A DNA stretch of 58,000 nt, taken from Cryptomeria japonica. Taxonomy: Eukaryota > Streptophyta > Pinopsida > Cupressales > Cupressaceae. This document shows positions 32,375-44,379 of this stretch, piece by piece (within the stretch, counting starts at the first letter, position 1; each line of letters begins with the position of its first letter). Location of the stretch: the NCBI RefSeq assembly GCF_030272615.1, contig NC_081405.1:156633454-156691453 (forward strand), read 5' to 3'. The notes under the pieces were generated by a model, which made no database searches, was not told where the DNA came from, and was given only the letters and a program-made list of their open reading frames with translations. The position numbers and the translations under genes were made by a program.

Positions 32375-34442
32375 GTCACTTATGCAAATGCAATGTTTTT
32401 GGAATTTTCAAAGATAATGTATGATATGCAACTAAATGCAAACTATATAGACGAGCATGCAATCTATGTTTTTGGTTGTTTTCGAAGATTTTGACAAACT
32501 TTTGAAATGCAAATCTAAGAGAGGGACCCTTAGGAAATTGGAATGATATCTAGACCTTAAAGGACAAAAGGACATAAGTGACAAAAGGACAAATGACAAA
32601 GTCTCCCCTATATGCTTGGATACTAAGCTAGGTTTGACCAAATGATATTGATGACAAAAGGACAAAAGATTTGATAAGGTCTAGACTTCTTAACAATGAC
32701 TTAGGGTTTATTAAAGATTAGGATTACTCAAGTATGACAAAACCTAATTTTGGCACTATATGCAAAAGGACATTACTATGTAAGTGACCTTAATATGATA
32801 TGATAATGACCTAAGCTTGATGAAGAGACCTAAGGTATGCAATGTATGACAATGATATGACTTTAATGCAAGAGGACATATGCAAATGGATGACTCTTAT
32901 TGATATGCAAAGGAATATGACTTAGGTGAAACCTAACCTTGGTACTTGACAATGACTTTTGCAAAATGAAACCTATGATGAACTTAAATGTAAGTGACAT
33001 GAATGTTGAGACAAGATTTTGAACAATATTTGACAACCATGTTTGAAGATGAGTTTTGAATCTTGATAAACTTTTGTTGGATGAATGTCTCTTGTGCTTA
33101 AACTTATGTTGGATCAATTTGTTTTGCTTTTTGAAATGGGATGCAATTCAACTTTTGACAAGCAAAGAATACAAGATATTTCAACTTAGACTCAAGACAA
33201 TCATGCTCATTTCCACATTTCTTATGGTAGGCAAAGACATTAGGTACTTGAGAGGTAGACTCATTATGGGATTAGAGGAGAATACATAGATGCTTGACCC
33301 CATGGGCTCCCCTCCACGGCACTCACTTCTCAGGGCAGCCAAGCATCAGTCCCCATGGAAATCTCCCCATGGCGAACTTAGTATCTTTTCCAAGTATCCG
33401 AATTTGTCCTTCTCAAGAAACTAGAAGGGTTTTTGGCCTCTAAAAACAAGGTGTTTAGTAAGGATTTCTGTTAAGCATTACTCCTTGATGTCATGCAAGT
33501 GTGATTGAGACATTAAGCCCATCAAGATACCAAACAAATGTAGTCACGCAAGAATGATTTAGACCAAGAGGCCCTACTTAGATGTTGATATGAGAAAGAG
33601 TCAAAGGGTCATCACTTCCCAAGTAACTGCAATTCCCACGTAATACTTCCTTCAAAGCTTTCGCTCATCGGGTATTTTTTTATAGTGAGTTAGAATGCCA
33701 AGGAATTCTAGCCGTACTCACTTTGGGTCATTCCCTTCTCACGGTTATCACTTGCTTGCAAAAGAAAAGTGGTTGGGAAGGCAGGCCCTCTAAAGGAGAC
33801 AAACAATCAAAAGGAGACAAACAATCAAAGACATGAGTATGGTATCGAAGATCTGGATTTCTGATCACCCTAAGAAGGATGAGAGCATACTCTCCTACTC
33901 CAATGTCACACTCAACAATCAAGGCACAAACACGTTCATTCCAACCTATTTAAAAATCACTAAGTGCCTAATTAAAAAACACAAACACAAAGTTTGGTTG
34001 TTTCTCCAAGGCAACCTGCAAAAACCCGAGTTAGAAGTTTGATTTGTTGTCTTTGGCTATTGATTCTGCATAACACATGTTAGTAGTTTGATTCATTGTC
34101 TTTTCCATGCATATGCCAAGATTCTGCATAGATAATTAGTACCAAAATCCAAAGCACAGAAAACAAAATGCAAAAACTAAACAAATTTCAAATAAAACAC
34201 TGCATTTTTACCCCTGTTCTGGACTTTACACAGGTGCAGAACCCATGACACAGGCGCAGAATGCAGGACACAAGCACATAATTTCTTCAACATAGGCGCA
34301 GAATGCTCAACACAGGCGCAGGATGCAGGACACAGGCGCAGAAGTCTCCAGAAAACCCTGCACGACCCTGTTTTTGGGTTTTTTGGCCTACAAATCAACT
34401 TGAGAGCACTCAAAACACCATAAAGAGGTTAGAAGGTTAGTG
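32375..34442 (-). other. Element B 5' leader (2.1 kb), non-coding
   Basis: Between primer site and gag start. It contains GACAAA/GGACAAAAG-type short repeats (32560-32670) and a GATGCTTG...CAAGCAT inverted pair around CCCATGG-rich sequence (33288-33350). No conserved protein frame is seen. Long leaders are common in Tat/Ogre elements. Confidence 0.6.
34213..34352. repeat. Tandem ACACAGGCGCAG repeat in the B leader
   Basis: Six to seven imperfect units of about 20 bp (ACACAGGCGCAGAATGCAGG). They are related to the shorter array at 12085-12200 near the other end of the element. Confidence 0.75.
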
Positions 34443-34460
34443 TTCACATCGGGTTCACCA
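34443..34460 (-). other. Element B primer-binding site (tRNA-Trp, one mismatch)
   Basis: The minus strand reads TGGTGAACCCGATGTGAA, five bases after the LTR. It differs at one position (a transition) from the C and D primer sites. Confidence 0.8.
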
Positions 34461-34465
34461 ATTAA

Positions 34466-35818
34466 TGTATGTTAGGAAATAGGAAATCATCACAAGCAAA
34501 GATAAAAACTAATCTAGCTCAATCACAAAAACTAAAATGCAATGAATCTATCCTAAGACACACTCAATAGAGACATGAAACAAAAACATTCAAAAGCAAA
34601 GATTATGCAAACCATAGGCACGATTTGAATGCTCCTTCATGTGGCTCCATTGTTCTTCTTTCCTCTTCAAATGGTTTGGTTGTGGATCTCACCTACAAGT
34701 GCACACACACAATTGAAAGCAAGTAGACAAGATTTTTTATCAAGAGTACTAGAAGCATAAATTCGATAGTCTGATTACCAATTATTAGCCTTGATTGATG
34801 AAGATCATCCAATTTATAGAAGAATGGGAGAGATGAAAAGATTAGCATGATTCAATTCAAATGGAAATTGCAAATCAATTATGTCAATTATGACAAATTA
34901 TGACAAATTATGCACTTTCTATGCAAAATTTGTTGATTGATAATTTATGACAAATTATGACAACTTCTATGTCAAAATTGATTGATTGTCAATTATGACA
35001 AATTTATGACAAATTGACATGTCATTTCCATGAATTTGGGAGAGAAATAGGAGGAAATTGAAATTAGGAATTAGAAAATTAAGAAATTAGGAAATTGATG
35101 GAAATTAGAAATTAGGTAAATTAATTAATAATTTGTCATTTATTAATTAATTCACAAAGAGGAATAATTAGCCAATTAAATGAACATTTAATTGCAATGA
35201 GAAGACTTAGGATAAATAAACAATTTATTAATCCTAAAGGAAGAAAATGACACATAAGGTTAAATGATTAAATCACGAAACCCTAGAAGATGAATTAGGT
35301 CTTGAAAGATAATTGACTCGATCATGGTTTGATTTTAGATTGATAAATGACCAATGTGATAAATGATTTGATTGAGAAAATGTGCCAATTGACGAGGAAC
35401 AATGACAAATTGATCCAAATTGACACGATTGAGAAGGACGACGATCGATGACAAATCGATCGCAAAATGACAAGATCGAACAAGATGACAAGAGTTGATG
35501 ATAAATAGATTGCAAAATGATAGGAGGACAAAACCCTAATTAGGATTGACGATGTCCAAAATGATGACAAATAAGCACGCACATTGATGCAATAGGATAA
35601 GATCGATTAAAATCATGACTGGATAGTGTTGTCGAAAAGACCAAATTCGAGAACGAGATAATTGAAGAATGTAGAAGAATGACTCAATGTTTGCAAATGA
35701 TAAAAACCAAGTGTGTGACATAGGAGAAATGTTAATGCGATGCAAAGACCTAAAATGAGGCAATGCACAAATGTTAAAGTATGACTCCGCAAGCGTTGAC
35801 CATTTTTAGGTGTCTACA
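34466..35818 (-). repeat. Element B 5' LTR
   Basis: 1,353 bp, same length as the 3' LTR and about 98.5% identical by eye. It begins TGTAGACACC on the minus strand. Confidence 0.93.
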
Positions 35819-35823
35819 ATTCT
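35819..35823. repeat. Right target-site duplication of element B (ATTCT)
   Basis: Exact repeat of 10204-10208. Confidence 0.95.
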
Positions 35824-36232
35824 TAACTGTATAAACATTTCTCACCTGTCTGATGATCAACTTTGCATCACCTTTAACTTTGAGAAATTTGATACCTTTA
35901 CATCTAGCCTCATTTAATCCTAATAATAATGCCTCATACTCTATAGTATTATTAGTACTCTTAAAATCCAACTTGAAAGAAAATGGAAAAATATTACCAG
36001 TGGGTGACAGCAAAACTACCCCTGCTCCAGAGCCAGAGTTGGCGCAACTTCCATCAAATTCCATCTGCCACAACCCACCAAGTTCGTCAATAGCTTCTTC
36101 CGGTTCCCTTTCGCCAGGTGCAAGGATGAGATAGTTTCCAAACTCACATTCTTGAAACAAAATCTGGACTTTGGGGTTATCTGAAGGAAAAATAGTGTAC
36201 TTATTTTTCAGTTCAGGTTCAAGCTTGATTTT
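35824..36232 (-). pseudogene. Element A RNase H located before the reverse transcriptase (N-terminal part)
   Basis: Reads LWQMEFDGSCANSGSGAG (first Asp, near 36056), NNTIEYEALLLGLNEA (Glu, near 35940), LKVKGDAKLIIRQV (Asp, near 35866), then is cut by B and continues at 10208. It lies directly after the protease and well before the reverse transcriptase. In B the matching domain follows the reverse transcriptase. All four catalytic acidic residues can be placed across the insertion. The last 17 codons of the apparent open frame are B LTR sequence and do not belong to it. One TAG separates it from the protease frame. Confidence 0.85.
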
Positions 36233-37246
36233 CTATTTTCCAAGAGGAATAATAGCTTTAGACCAATCCATCTTGATTTTGCCTCCAAGGTCTTTACAAA
36301 AAGTTCTACTCAAGAGCATCCCATAACTTGCAGGAATGTCAGCAACCAGGATAGTTAATTTTACTCTTTTATCAAGGCATGCTGCTAGCATTGCTTGGAC
36401 GTCTTTTACCTGTCCAATAAGAGGAACCTGTTTCCCATCCATCGAAAAGCATCTCCCAAATGTTTTCGTGAGAGTCAAACCTAGAGACCTAGCCACAAAT
36501 GAAGGCATTATGTTGTCTGATGCCCCTGAATCTATTATGCAATTGCTAAGCTTCTGACCATTCAAGAGAAGGGATATATAGAAAGGTTCAGGTTTCAAAA
36601 TCTCAACCTCAAGCCCATTTTTAGCATCATGAAAAGTACAAGGATCGGCCAAGTTAGCTAATGGGCACAAGATAGATGAAGATTTTTTAGCAGCAATCAA
36701 ATCACTATTCTCCACACATCCGGGCACCAAGGACTTTGAAGAAGAGTTTCCCTTAACATATTTGACCAGCTTATCTAGTTCTTTTGGATTCAGTTTCAAA
36801 TACTCAGTAGTGGGAAGTTGAATAGTAGAAGCTTTACAAAACTCAATGATGTCAAAGGAGGAGGAAGAGGAAGAGCTATTGTTATCTTCATGATTCTTTT
36901 GCAGAATCCTAACCTTAGGGGTCTTTGAAAAGCTATTATTTGGGAGATCTTTACCTTTGAAATTGCCTCCAAAAGGGTTCACAAAAGAAGAAGACTGGGA
37001 AGTTCGTTGATTCCTTGTTAGAATCACACATGCAGGACCTTCAAGGGTCGCCAAAATGTTACTACCTCTTTCCGAATCTGACTCATATTCGAGGTAGAAT
37101 GATCCAGAGTCGCCAGGTACCTCTTGAATTTTTTCTGCTTCAGTGAACTCACCTGATTCATCTTTTGTGTATTGCATCTGAACATGTCTTATCATATCAG
37201 GACAAGAAGCCCCATTGTGATCTATGGTAAGATGGAATGAACACAT
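36233..37246 (-). pseudogene. Element A zinc-finger and protease region (337 open codons)
   Basis: Begins with a Cys/His cluster (CSFHLTIDHNGASCPD), like the nucleic-acid-binding end of plant gag proteins. It passes through a Ser-rich linker (NHEDNNSSSSSSSFD) and ends with a retropepsin-like protease: CIIDSGASDNIMPSFVA (D-S-G-A, near residue 239), FGRCFSMDGKQVPLIG, and SYGMLLSRTFCKDLGG. It is open to a stop at 36233. The apparent start follows a stop, so it is probably part of one gag-pol frame. Confidence 0.83.
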
Positions 37247-38362
37247 GACACCTTAGTTAGGAGGTGCCTCTATTTGTAATCTTTGTGGAGCAGTAGGTAA
37301 TTGCAACGGTTGTCCATAGTTATACTGATTTGGAGTTTTCCTGCTTATATCCTGATAAGGCTGTGGATAGGAACTTCCAGGATTTGGTATCTACCTCTTC
37401 AAAGCAATCATATCATTGACAAGCCACTGAACAACTGGGTCAGTGGAAGAGGTAGATGCCTGAGGTTGACCCTAAGGGGTTTGTACATCTTTCCTCCATT
37501 TCTTGGCTATTATCAGATCATCTTCAAGCTGTATAGCTTCATTTTGTGCAGTCTCAAGATCAGTTGGCCTACTTCTTCTAAGGTGAAAACCCACTCTAGG
37601 AGGCATGGAATTTATGAAGAAACATTGTTGATTATCAATGGTTGGCCTTTTGTCTTGAGGAATTTTATGGATAATCTTATTATACCTGGCTACATAGTCC
37701 CTCATTGGCTCATGAATTTCCTTTTTCATTTGTGTGAGCTGAGCCAGTAACAAATGTTCATCATCAGCACTTTTGAACCTTTTCTCAAAAGCGGTTTTCA
37801 TTATTTTCCAGTCAGTTATGGATCCTGCTCGTAGATGACTGAACCAATCTACTACCCCCTCAGTAAGAGTTTGGGCAAAAAGCCTAACGACCACATCTTC
37901 ATATTGGACTGCCAGAATCCCAGTGGCTACATTAAAAGAATTCAAGTTCTCTTCAACTGAGACTTTTCTGTCTCCATTATATTTAGGTAGGACATCCCTT
38001 GCCCCTTTTGGAAGTGGATTATGAGCTGCGAGAGCAAGAGGTCCAACAGCATCACCCCATGGTTGGGCCATAATGAACATAGGATAAATTGTTACTAGAG
38101 GAGGAGCTTGAACTCCAGTAAGCGTTAGTGCTTGCCAAGGGTTTGAAGAAGAAGGTATAGGAGTAACTCTGATAGGAGAGGAAGGTCTACTTTTAGTGTT
38201 TCTTTTGGGAGTAAATTTTGTGGTGAATGACAACCCTTGTAATTCTTCAAAACAATTATCAATTATTCCTTCTCTCCTTTGTGATCTGGTATATGGACGA
38301 GAATCTAGTGTTATCACCCTTAGGAAACCTAAGCTCTTTTAAGAAAATTTCAATCTCAACAT
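37247..38362 (-). pseudogene. Element A gag
   Basis: The likely ATG at 38362 is followed by a TAA after seven codons. The 281-codon open piece 37472-38317 begins at a GTG, so that is not a true start. It holds the gag capsid domain: LPKYNGDRKVSVEENLNSF, LFAQTLTEGVVDWFSHLRAG, TAFEKRFKSADDEHLL, MKKEIHEPMRDYVARYNK. Two or three more stops (near 37473, 37394, 37255) separate it from the zinc-finger/protease piece. Confidence 0.83.
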
Positions 38363-38486
38363 TTTTCTTGAGTTATAGAACTGTGTCTTTGACAAAACAG
38401 ACTCTGTGAATTTTGCTAATTAAAGGTTCAATTTTGTCATGTCCATGGCATGCTAGTCTACTGAATGTTTGGTTTTTCTCTACTTC

Positions 38487-38504
38487 TCCCCAGCAGAGTC
38501 ACCA
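38487..38504 (-). other. Element A primer-binding site (tRNA-Arg-like)
   Basis: The minus strand reads TGGTGACTCTGCTGGGGA, six bases after the LTR end. It differs at two positions, both transitions, from the complement of plant tRNA-Arg(ACG) as I recall it (TGGCGACTCCGCTGGGGA). Ogre-type elements are known to use tRNA-Arg. Confidence 0.65.
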
Positions 38505-39417
38505 AAAATTTGTTAGTGAACAGATTTGTCTTTTCTTAACATGATCAATTTTAAACTCTATCGCCTTCTTTTGTAGACAAGTGTTTCACTAAACAATTGG
38601 GTAAGTGTTGTATAAACCACTTCCTTCTGAATTTTCCATAGGTATAGGTCCCTATTTCAGTTATTCAAGGAATGATTTTAATTAATTTAATTTGAGTAGT
38701 AGCTTTAAAATCGAAATCATGTAAGGCTGCTTACCTCATTCTTGGATGAGAGGCCAATATTTCACACATTTTTCTAAAAAGAAGAAAACAATCTTTCCTA
38801 TCTTTTCAATACAAGAGATGAAGGTAACTTAATCAAAGTTTAGTACACCATTTCCACAGGCTTAATAAAGAATGAATAGATTAAAGAAACCAAATCTATT
38901 CTCAAACACGAATCTTTTCTAAAAGAAAAAAAACACTCAAAGGAAGGAATACCAGAAGAATAGTAATTTTTTGCAATGGAAAGATCCTTACTATTATTTG
39001 ATTAGATAAGCATATGCAAAGATATGTGTCTACAAAACCCATAGATTTTCCTTTTCCCAAGAATAGTATGATCTTTGTATATATATATTCTTATGTGACA
39101 AAGGCACGATAATACATGTATAAATCTTTTTCCATTCTAGATTTAGCAGTCTGATTCTTCCTTCTACAAAATAGAAAATTCAAAGAACGGAGGGAAAAAC
39201 AAAAAACTAACCAAAAATTGGTCACCCAATCTAACCCCTATTCTATCTGTCTTTCCTCAATTTATAGTTTTTAGAATAGGGGAGGTCTCCCTCAAAACTC
39301 GACCTCCCCCAAAATAGTTATGAAACCAACAAGATGTATTCTGGGATAGATGTCCCAAAGTCTTTGCATAAACATGACAAATTACAAAATAAAGAAAATC
39401 GGGCCTAAATCAATGCA

Positions 39418-42400
39418 TTATGTCGCTTTTCCATCATCATCATCCTCTCCGCTTTCACGGGCGTCATGGGCTGTTGTGAGTTCTTGAATAATAGATTGGT
39501 TCAATACTTTCATTGCGTTAAGATTTGCCTTCATCGCCTCCTTATTCCACCGGTGCTTCACTATCTTTTCAGCATGTTTCGGCAATTGATCATTTCCAAT
39601 AAAAGCCATGGACTCAATCCTAGACACCCTTGTTATATCTTCTATGGTGAAATTACCCTTGGCCTTGATTTTCTCCATGTTTATCCGAAAATCCCTGATT
39701 ACATCTTGTGTGTTCAACCCGCAAATTCCCAACTACCAATCATGGTCAGGGTTAACCACCTTGTTATCTTTAACTATACTACACTAAAGATCCTAGAGCT
39801 TGTAAATAGAGGTCTTAGTGTCGAAGATCATAGACATGAAGGTAAGCACTCGCTACATTATGGTTTTCTTTAGCACAAAGAGCTGACATTCATCTGCTAC
39901 CAGTTTGATTGAGTGTTCCATCAAAAACCTGGTAACTCCATATTCTTATATTTTGGCAAACAAGGGCAAGATATTCTGCCATTTGTGTTCGTCCTTCTCC
40001 CACAGCACAAGCTGATTTTGAACTTTGGCGATAAGACTCTATATCTCATTGCATAACCTCCGGGAGTTGGTGATGTACTTCTCCCCATCCTTGATTCTTC
40101 CCTCAATCAATTTCTCCATGGCTTCTGCAATACTCTTGGCCCATTAAACTTGGCTCATTAACTTTTTATTTTCTGGCGAAGTTGGGTCGAAGTTCTCTGT
40201 AGCATGAGATATTGAGAATGCCCCAAAGCAACCAATACTGTCGATGAACTGGGCAAGAACATTTATGTGTCTCTTTAGCTCTCTCTTTTCTCGCCCATCT
40301 TTCTTCGATCTCGCAAGCATTTTCTTTGCCGATACCTGGAAGAAATGATTGTCTGTGTCTCTACTCATATTTCCCAGTTCCACCTTCATGATCTCAAAAT
40401 CATCGGGTCTAGCCTCCTTGTTTTCATCCTTGGGTTTGTACGAGGTGATTTCAGCAACCCATTTTCTAGTTCCCTCATCATTGTCTAGGCGGGCAGCAGT
40501 CTTGAACCTTTTCATCTTAGGACTCTTCTTTGTGTACTTAATGACCATTTCCTGAATCGGAATAGTCACGAGAAGAAAACTCCATTTTTTGTTCACTGAA
40601 GTGGTCAACCACTTAGGAGTTGCACTAGAGCTGGTTGTTCCTTCAATCACTTTGGAAGGTGGCGTCATAGCCACAGTCATCATATAAGAATCCAAGGCAT
40701 TAGCAACATCACTATCCAAGTCTTCAACTTCAAATATCTGGGCATTGAGAATCATATCTTTCACCCTTGAATCCTTTTCTTGATCCATCTTTCTTTAAGC
40801 AGCACTTCGAGACCGGGTATGCCAAGGAGTACAGAAATCCAAAGCTGAATTAGACCTATGTCTAAGCTGGGGTGGCTTGTTATCCTTACCTGCACGAACA
40901 GGCATAGAAGCATTGTTAGAAAGACACTTTGGTGAATGTAGAGGGTGCTCATTACTTCTCGCAGAATTAGACTTAACACCTGATTTCGCTGCTTTCTTAC
41001 TGGCAACCCACGTCGCAGTCCTTTCCAAAACTCCCTTGGTCCTTAATTGTATATCATCTTTCTATTCCCCATCCTAGTCAATTGGAGGCATTTCAATTTC
41101 TGCACGGGCTAAGTATCCTGGTTCGAATAGCTCTAGATAGTCCTCTTCGAGCCCCTTAGTATCCAGCTTTATCTGCAATGAAATGACTTGTTCTAACACC
41201 AACCTCATGTTTCCCCTTTTGAACACCTCAAGTTCATCAGTACAATCTTCCTAGAAATCATCTAGTTGAGGCATTAGGAGGTATGGCATTAGACCAAGAC
41301 TTTGGGAAAAACCCTTATTATCGAAACCTTTCCTTTCAGGATACAGGGAAAAATTGAAATTCCTGAGATCTGCTCCAATACTCAAAGCATCGGACATCGA
41401 ACTATAGGACAACACACCCAATTGGATGGGAAAATGACCCTCCCATTTATCCCTGGGTTGTGCCTTTTTTATTACAGAGGTCAGTTGTCTACATATCTCT
41501 ACCAGAACAAAGCAATCTGAACAAAAGTGAGGGAGCTTGAAGGGCTCCTCTTTAAAGCCACCTACCCTTATGTAACAGAAGCATGAAAACTGGATATAAA
41601 AACTACCAAACCTCTTTATAAATGTTTGTGCATCCTCAAAGATTCTTTTGGCTTTCATATTCTTCAATTCATGACACAACTCACCCATAAAAGCATTGTG
41701 CACCCTTCTGAAATCCTGTAAGGCCTTATCCTTTTGTAGCATGGGATAGAACTCATATACAGAAACATCCTCCTTAGTGAGCTATTTCGGTATTCCAACC
41801 AACTCCTTAACACACGCCAAACAATACAAGAGATAAAAAGACATAAAGAAGTTTTGTTTGAACTGTTTAGCCATACTTAGTTGTTCTCTCATTGAATCAA
41901 CAATCAATTCAGCCCAATCTAAATACTGCTTCCCTTCCAAAACCAGCAGCACGTAGCAATAAATCTAGTCGTCGAAGCTATAAGCTTCAATGGATCCTCT
42001 GGCCCGGTGCAACAAAAGAATAACATCATGAATGTGAGGCAACATGTGATTCTTATTAGGATTCTTGGGTAACCTAGAACCACCTCTTTGAGGAACCTTC
42101 AACCAAAATTTTGCTACATTGTTATGGTGTCCGGTTCTATCCATGTTGAACTCGGTGATTGACTGAGCAGGGGAAAAGTTGGAGAACTGGTAATCAGGTA
42201 TCTTGAAGACTGAGGAAATTACTTCAGGATTTATAGCAAGAATGGTTTCACCATTGTCTCTCCTAATGGTCTCAGACACTGGGTCGTATCTAATGATACA
42301 TTCTCGAATCAATTATGGGCAAGGAATGGATGGGGGAAAAGCTACCACTTCTATGAGACCGCTACAGAAAATCTCCACACCAAAAGATTTGTCAATTCCC

Positions 42401-42519
42401 TTGAACACTCTCTCTTTCAACACCTCAAGATTTTCCCCTTTTAGGTCAGTATCGCTAACTATGGGTTTAGTGGATGCAAGGCTAAAAACATTCCCAAACA
42501 AATGTAGTGTGGACTTCAT
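39418..42519 (-). pseudogene. Long ORF inside the A 5' LTR (1,034 codons, one frame, 14 stops)
   Basis: From ATG at 42519 to the stop at 39418 the reading frame never shifts, but I count 14 in-frame stops (10 TAG, 4 TAA). Most of them face a Gln (CAA/CAG) or Trp (TGG) codon in the left LTR copy, so they arose after insertion by C-to-T or G-to-A change. Three (after PSIPCP, before IYCY, and after PQLDDF) are shared by both LTRs and so predate insertion. The best-preserved parts read RECIIRYDPVSETIRRDNGE, VYEFYPMLQKDKAL, LCHELKNMKAKRI and FSLYPERKGFDNKGF. The central basic part (KTAARLDNDEGTRKW) precedes a helical end with an acidic tail. Function unknown. Confidence 0.7.
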
Positions 42520-42723
42520 AATTCAAAGCAATAAGCTTAAATCGGTTGCAGCAAAACTTTCTATGAGAGAGAAAATGCAAGAAAAAACTACTGGAGAGAA
42601 CAAGAAAAGGACTCACCTTCACAGTTGAACAACTAGATGACGACTAGCAGCAAACAAGACCTCTATCCAGGAAAAACAAAAACACAACAGCGAGGAACAA
42701 AATGCAGAGCACTAATAATCCTT

Positions 42724-42728
42724 CATAC
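42724..42728. repeat. Left target-site duplication of element D (CATAC)
   Basis: Exact match to 51184-51188. The unoccupied site is preserved at 6044-6048. Confidence 0.95.
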
Positions 42729-43249
42729 TGTAGCGTCGTAAATTGTACGCACTTGCTAGGGTGGTACAATTTCACACCTAGTTAAGCACCCGCTTTGGCG
42801 CATTTTGCATTTTGCATTGCATTTCCCCTTTAACACTTAATTAATTAAATTAATTAGGTCTAAGGTTCTATTTTATCATCTGCCATATCATAAAGTTGGG
42901 CCCTTTTCATTAAAGTGTGCCCCTTTCATTTTATTCCTCTAATACATCATTTAATCAAAAACCCTAATTAGGTCCTATTTTGAACTTGGGGGCTTGATTT
43001 CGGGGGTTGAAACATCTCGAAATCACCTGTAACTTCAAGATTCGCTCTAAAATCATCATATCCAACGGCCCTAAAAATTTGGTGAAAAGTTATCGGGACC
43101 ATGGCGCCCGGTGTGCACACGGTCCCGGACATTTTTCCCAAAATTTCAGGAGCGCAATCCACTCATAAAATAAAGCTTAACCCCAAGAAATTGGTGGGAG
43201 ATTCAATCTCTAGGTCGGCCAAAAGTTGAAATTAAGACCTAGGGTTTCA

Positions 43250-43257
43250 TATATAAG
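43250..43257 (+). promoter_or_regulatory. TATA box in the D 5' LTR
   Basis: TATATAAG in the context TTTCATATATAAGAGCTC. It is conserved in all four C/D LTRs (13723, 20781, 50060). A start of transcription about 30 bp downstream is expected. Confidence 0.6.
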
Positions 43258-43863
43258 AGCTCTCTTTCTTCATTTGAAGGGATCTAAATTTTGGTTTCAA
43301 GGACCCTCTATGCAGCGAAAGAGAAGATCTTTGAAGACTTCAACAACATTCAACATCCATCCATCAAGCATCTATCAATTTCATTCGTCCATTTAGGGCT
43401 TTGAAGGCATTGAAGAACATTAAGGGATCACCGACTGAAGATTGGCTTGTACCCCTCCCTTGGGGTTGGGTATGATTTCATGTTGTTTTCATGTCTTTGC
43501 ATAAGCTTCATCATATCATTTGTATTCATGCTTTAGATCACTTTGCATCTTGATTTGGAGCATTTACATCATCATTTACAAGAAATTAGGGTTTACTTTC
43601 TAGGTTGCTCTAGTTTTCTTACTTGCATTTTAGGATCTTGCACACACACAAGGTCTGCACACACACTACTTTTACAATACAACTTGGCTATTCGTGGAGG
43701 TGGAAATCACCAAAGCGGGGGTTTGACTAAGGCAAAACCCTATATAGCCGCCAACCATACCTTTTCAGATATAAGTGCAGGTTTCAGGATTCAGATGACG
43801 CCGCAAGTTGCAGATCCGACAGAAGCAAATGGAGAATGAAGTCAAACCGAATTGCAAAGAAAA

Positions 43864-43930
43864 AGACTAGGACAGGGGCGTGGGGCGCCCTAGTCTTGCC
43901 AGGATAGGGGCGCTGGGCGCCCTGGTCCTT
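43864..43930. repeat. GC-rich hairpin minisatellite in D 5' LTR (2 units)
   Basis: Units AGGGGCGTGGGGCGCCCTAG and AGGGGCGCTGGGCGCCCTGG. The core is self-complementary. Confidence 0.75.
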
Positions 43931-44361
43931 CTGTCAGACAGCATTTCCGACAGTTTTCCAGGTTGCAAAATAGTAGTTTCAGGTGCAGTTTCGGAAGCAA
44001 AATCAGGACAGTGGCACCCGCGCCCCGTCCCGAACATTTTCACTTAGATTTTAACTCTAGGTACGCATCTACATTCTTGTCTTGTTCTTGTGTTTGCAGC
44101 TTTTCATTGATTAACTTCAATTCTACAATTTTGTTATTAGTTCATACTTGCACTTTGAGGTTAGGAATTGAACTTGCATCATTTTATCTTTCAATTACAA
44201 CAAAGGAATAGAAATCCTAATAGGTAGCCTGTGGCTCTCTCTTTCACAAAAAGAAGTAGCCAATTGTGTGATACCTCTAGGCTCTTTCATATTCCGCAAT
44301 GTGTGTCAAAAGGTAGGATTAGGACATCTTAGCCTAGTCTCGCTTTTTCCCCTACACATTT

Positions 44362-44379
44362 TGGTGAACCCGACGTGAA
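44362..44379 (+). other. Element D primer-binding site (tRNA-Trp)
   Basis: TGGTGAACCCGACGTGAA, three bases after the LTR, identical to that of C. Confidence 0.8.

Larger units (their letters stand above)
10209..35818 (-). mobile_element. Element B: Tat-type Ty3 retrotransposon with antisense plant mobile domain gene
   Basis: LTRs of 1,353 bp at 10209-11561 (3') and 34466-35818 (5') differ at only about 20 sites by eye. It is flanked by exact ATTCT duplications. It has a tRNA-Trp primer site (34443-34460) and polypurine tract CAAAGAGGGGCAAAA next to the 3' LTR. Without C it is about 16.9 kb. On the minus strand: a 2-kb leader, a large Gln-rich gag, protease with G-patch, reverse transcriptase, RNase H, second RNase H, integrase. 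Between integrase and 3' LTR a plant mobile domain gene runs on the opposite strand. RT, RNase H, second RNase H, integrase is the order known for the Tat lineage. A handful of stops and two obvious frameshifts make it non-functional, but it is much better preserved than A or F. Confidence 0.93.
38511..42728 (-). repeat. Element A 5' LTR, inner segment (cut by D)
   Basis: Matches 1858-6048 of the 3' LTR. It continues at 51189-51956 after element D. Total LTR length without D is about 4,986 bp. Confidence 0.92.
42729..44358 (+). repeat. Element D 5' LTR
   Basis: 1,630 bp, TGTAGCGTCG...CCTACACA. TATA box TATATAAG at 43250-43257. Two GC-rich hairpin units at 43864-43930. The transcribed leader would run about 1.3 kb to the ORF. 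Confidence 0.93.

Noticed and set aside
35774-35823. Tail of the A RNase H open frame
   Set aside because: The last 17 codons are B LTR and target-repeat sequence. The true continuation is at 10208.
43543-43839. 98-codon ORF in the D LTR, also open in both C LTRs (13140-13436, 20198-20494)
   Set aside because: It begins with TTG, not ATG, is destroyed in the D 3' LTR by a 17-bp deletion, and conservation is no higher than in the rest of the LTR.
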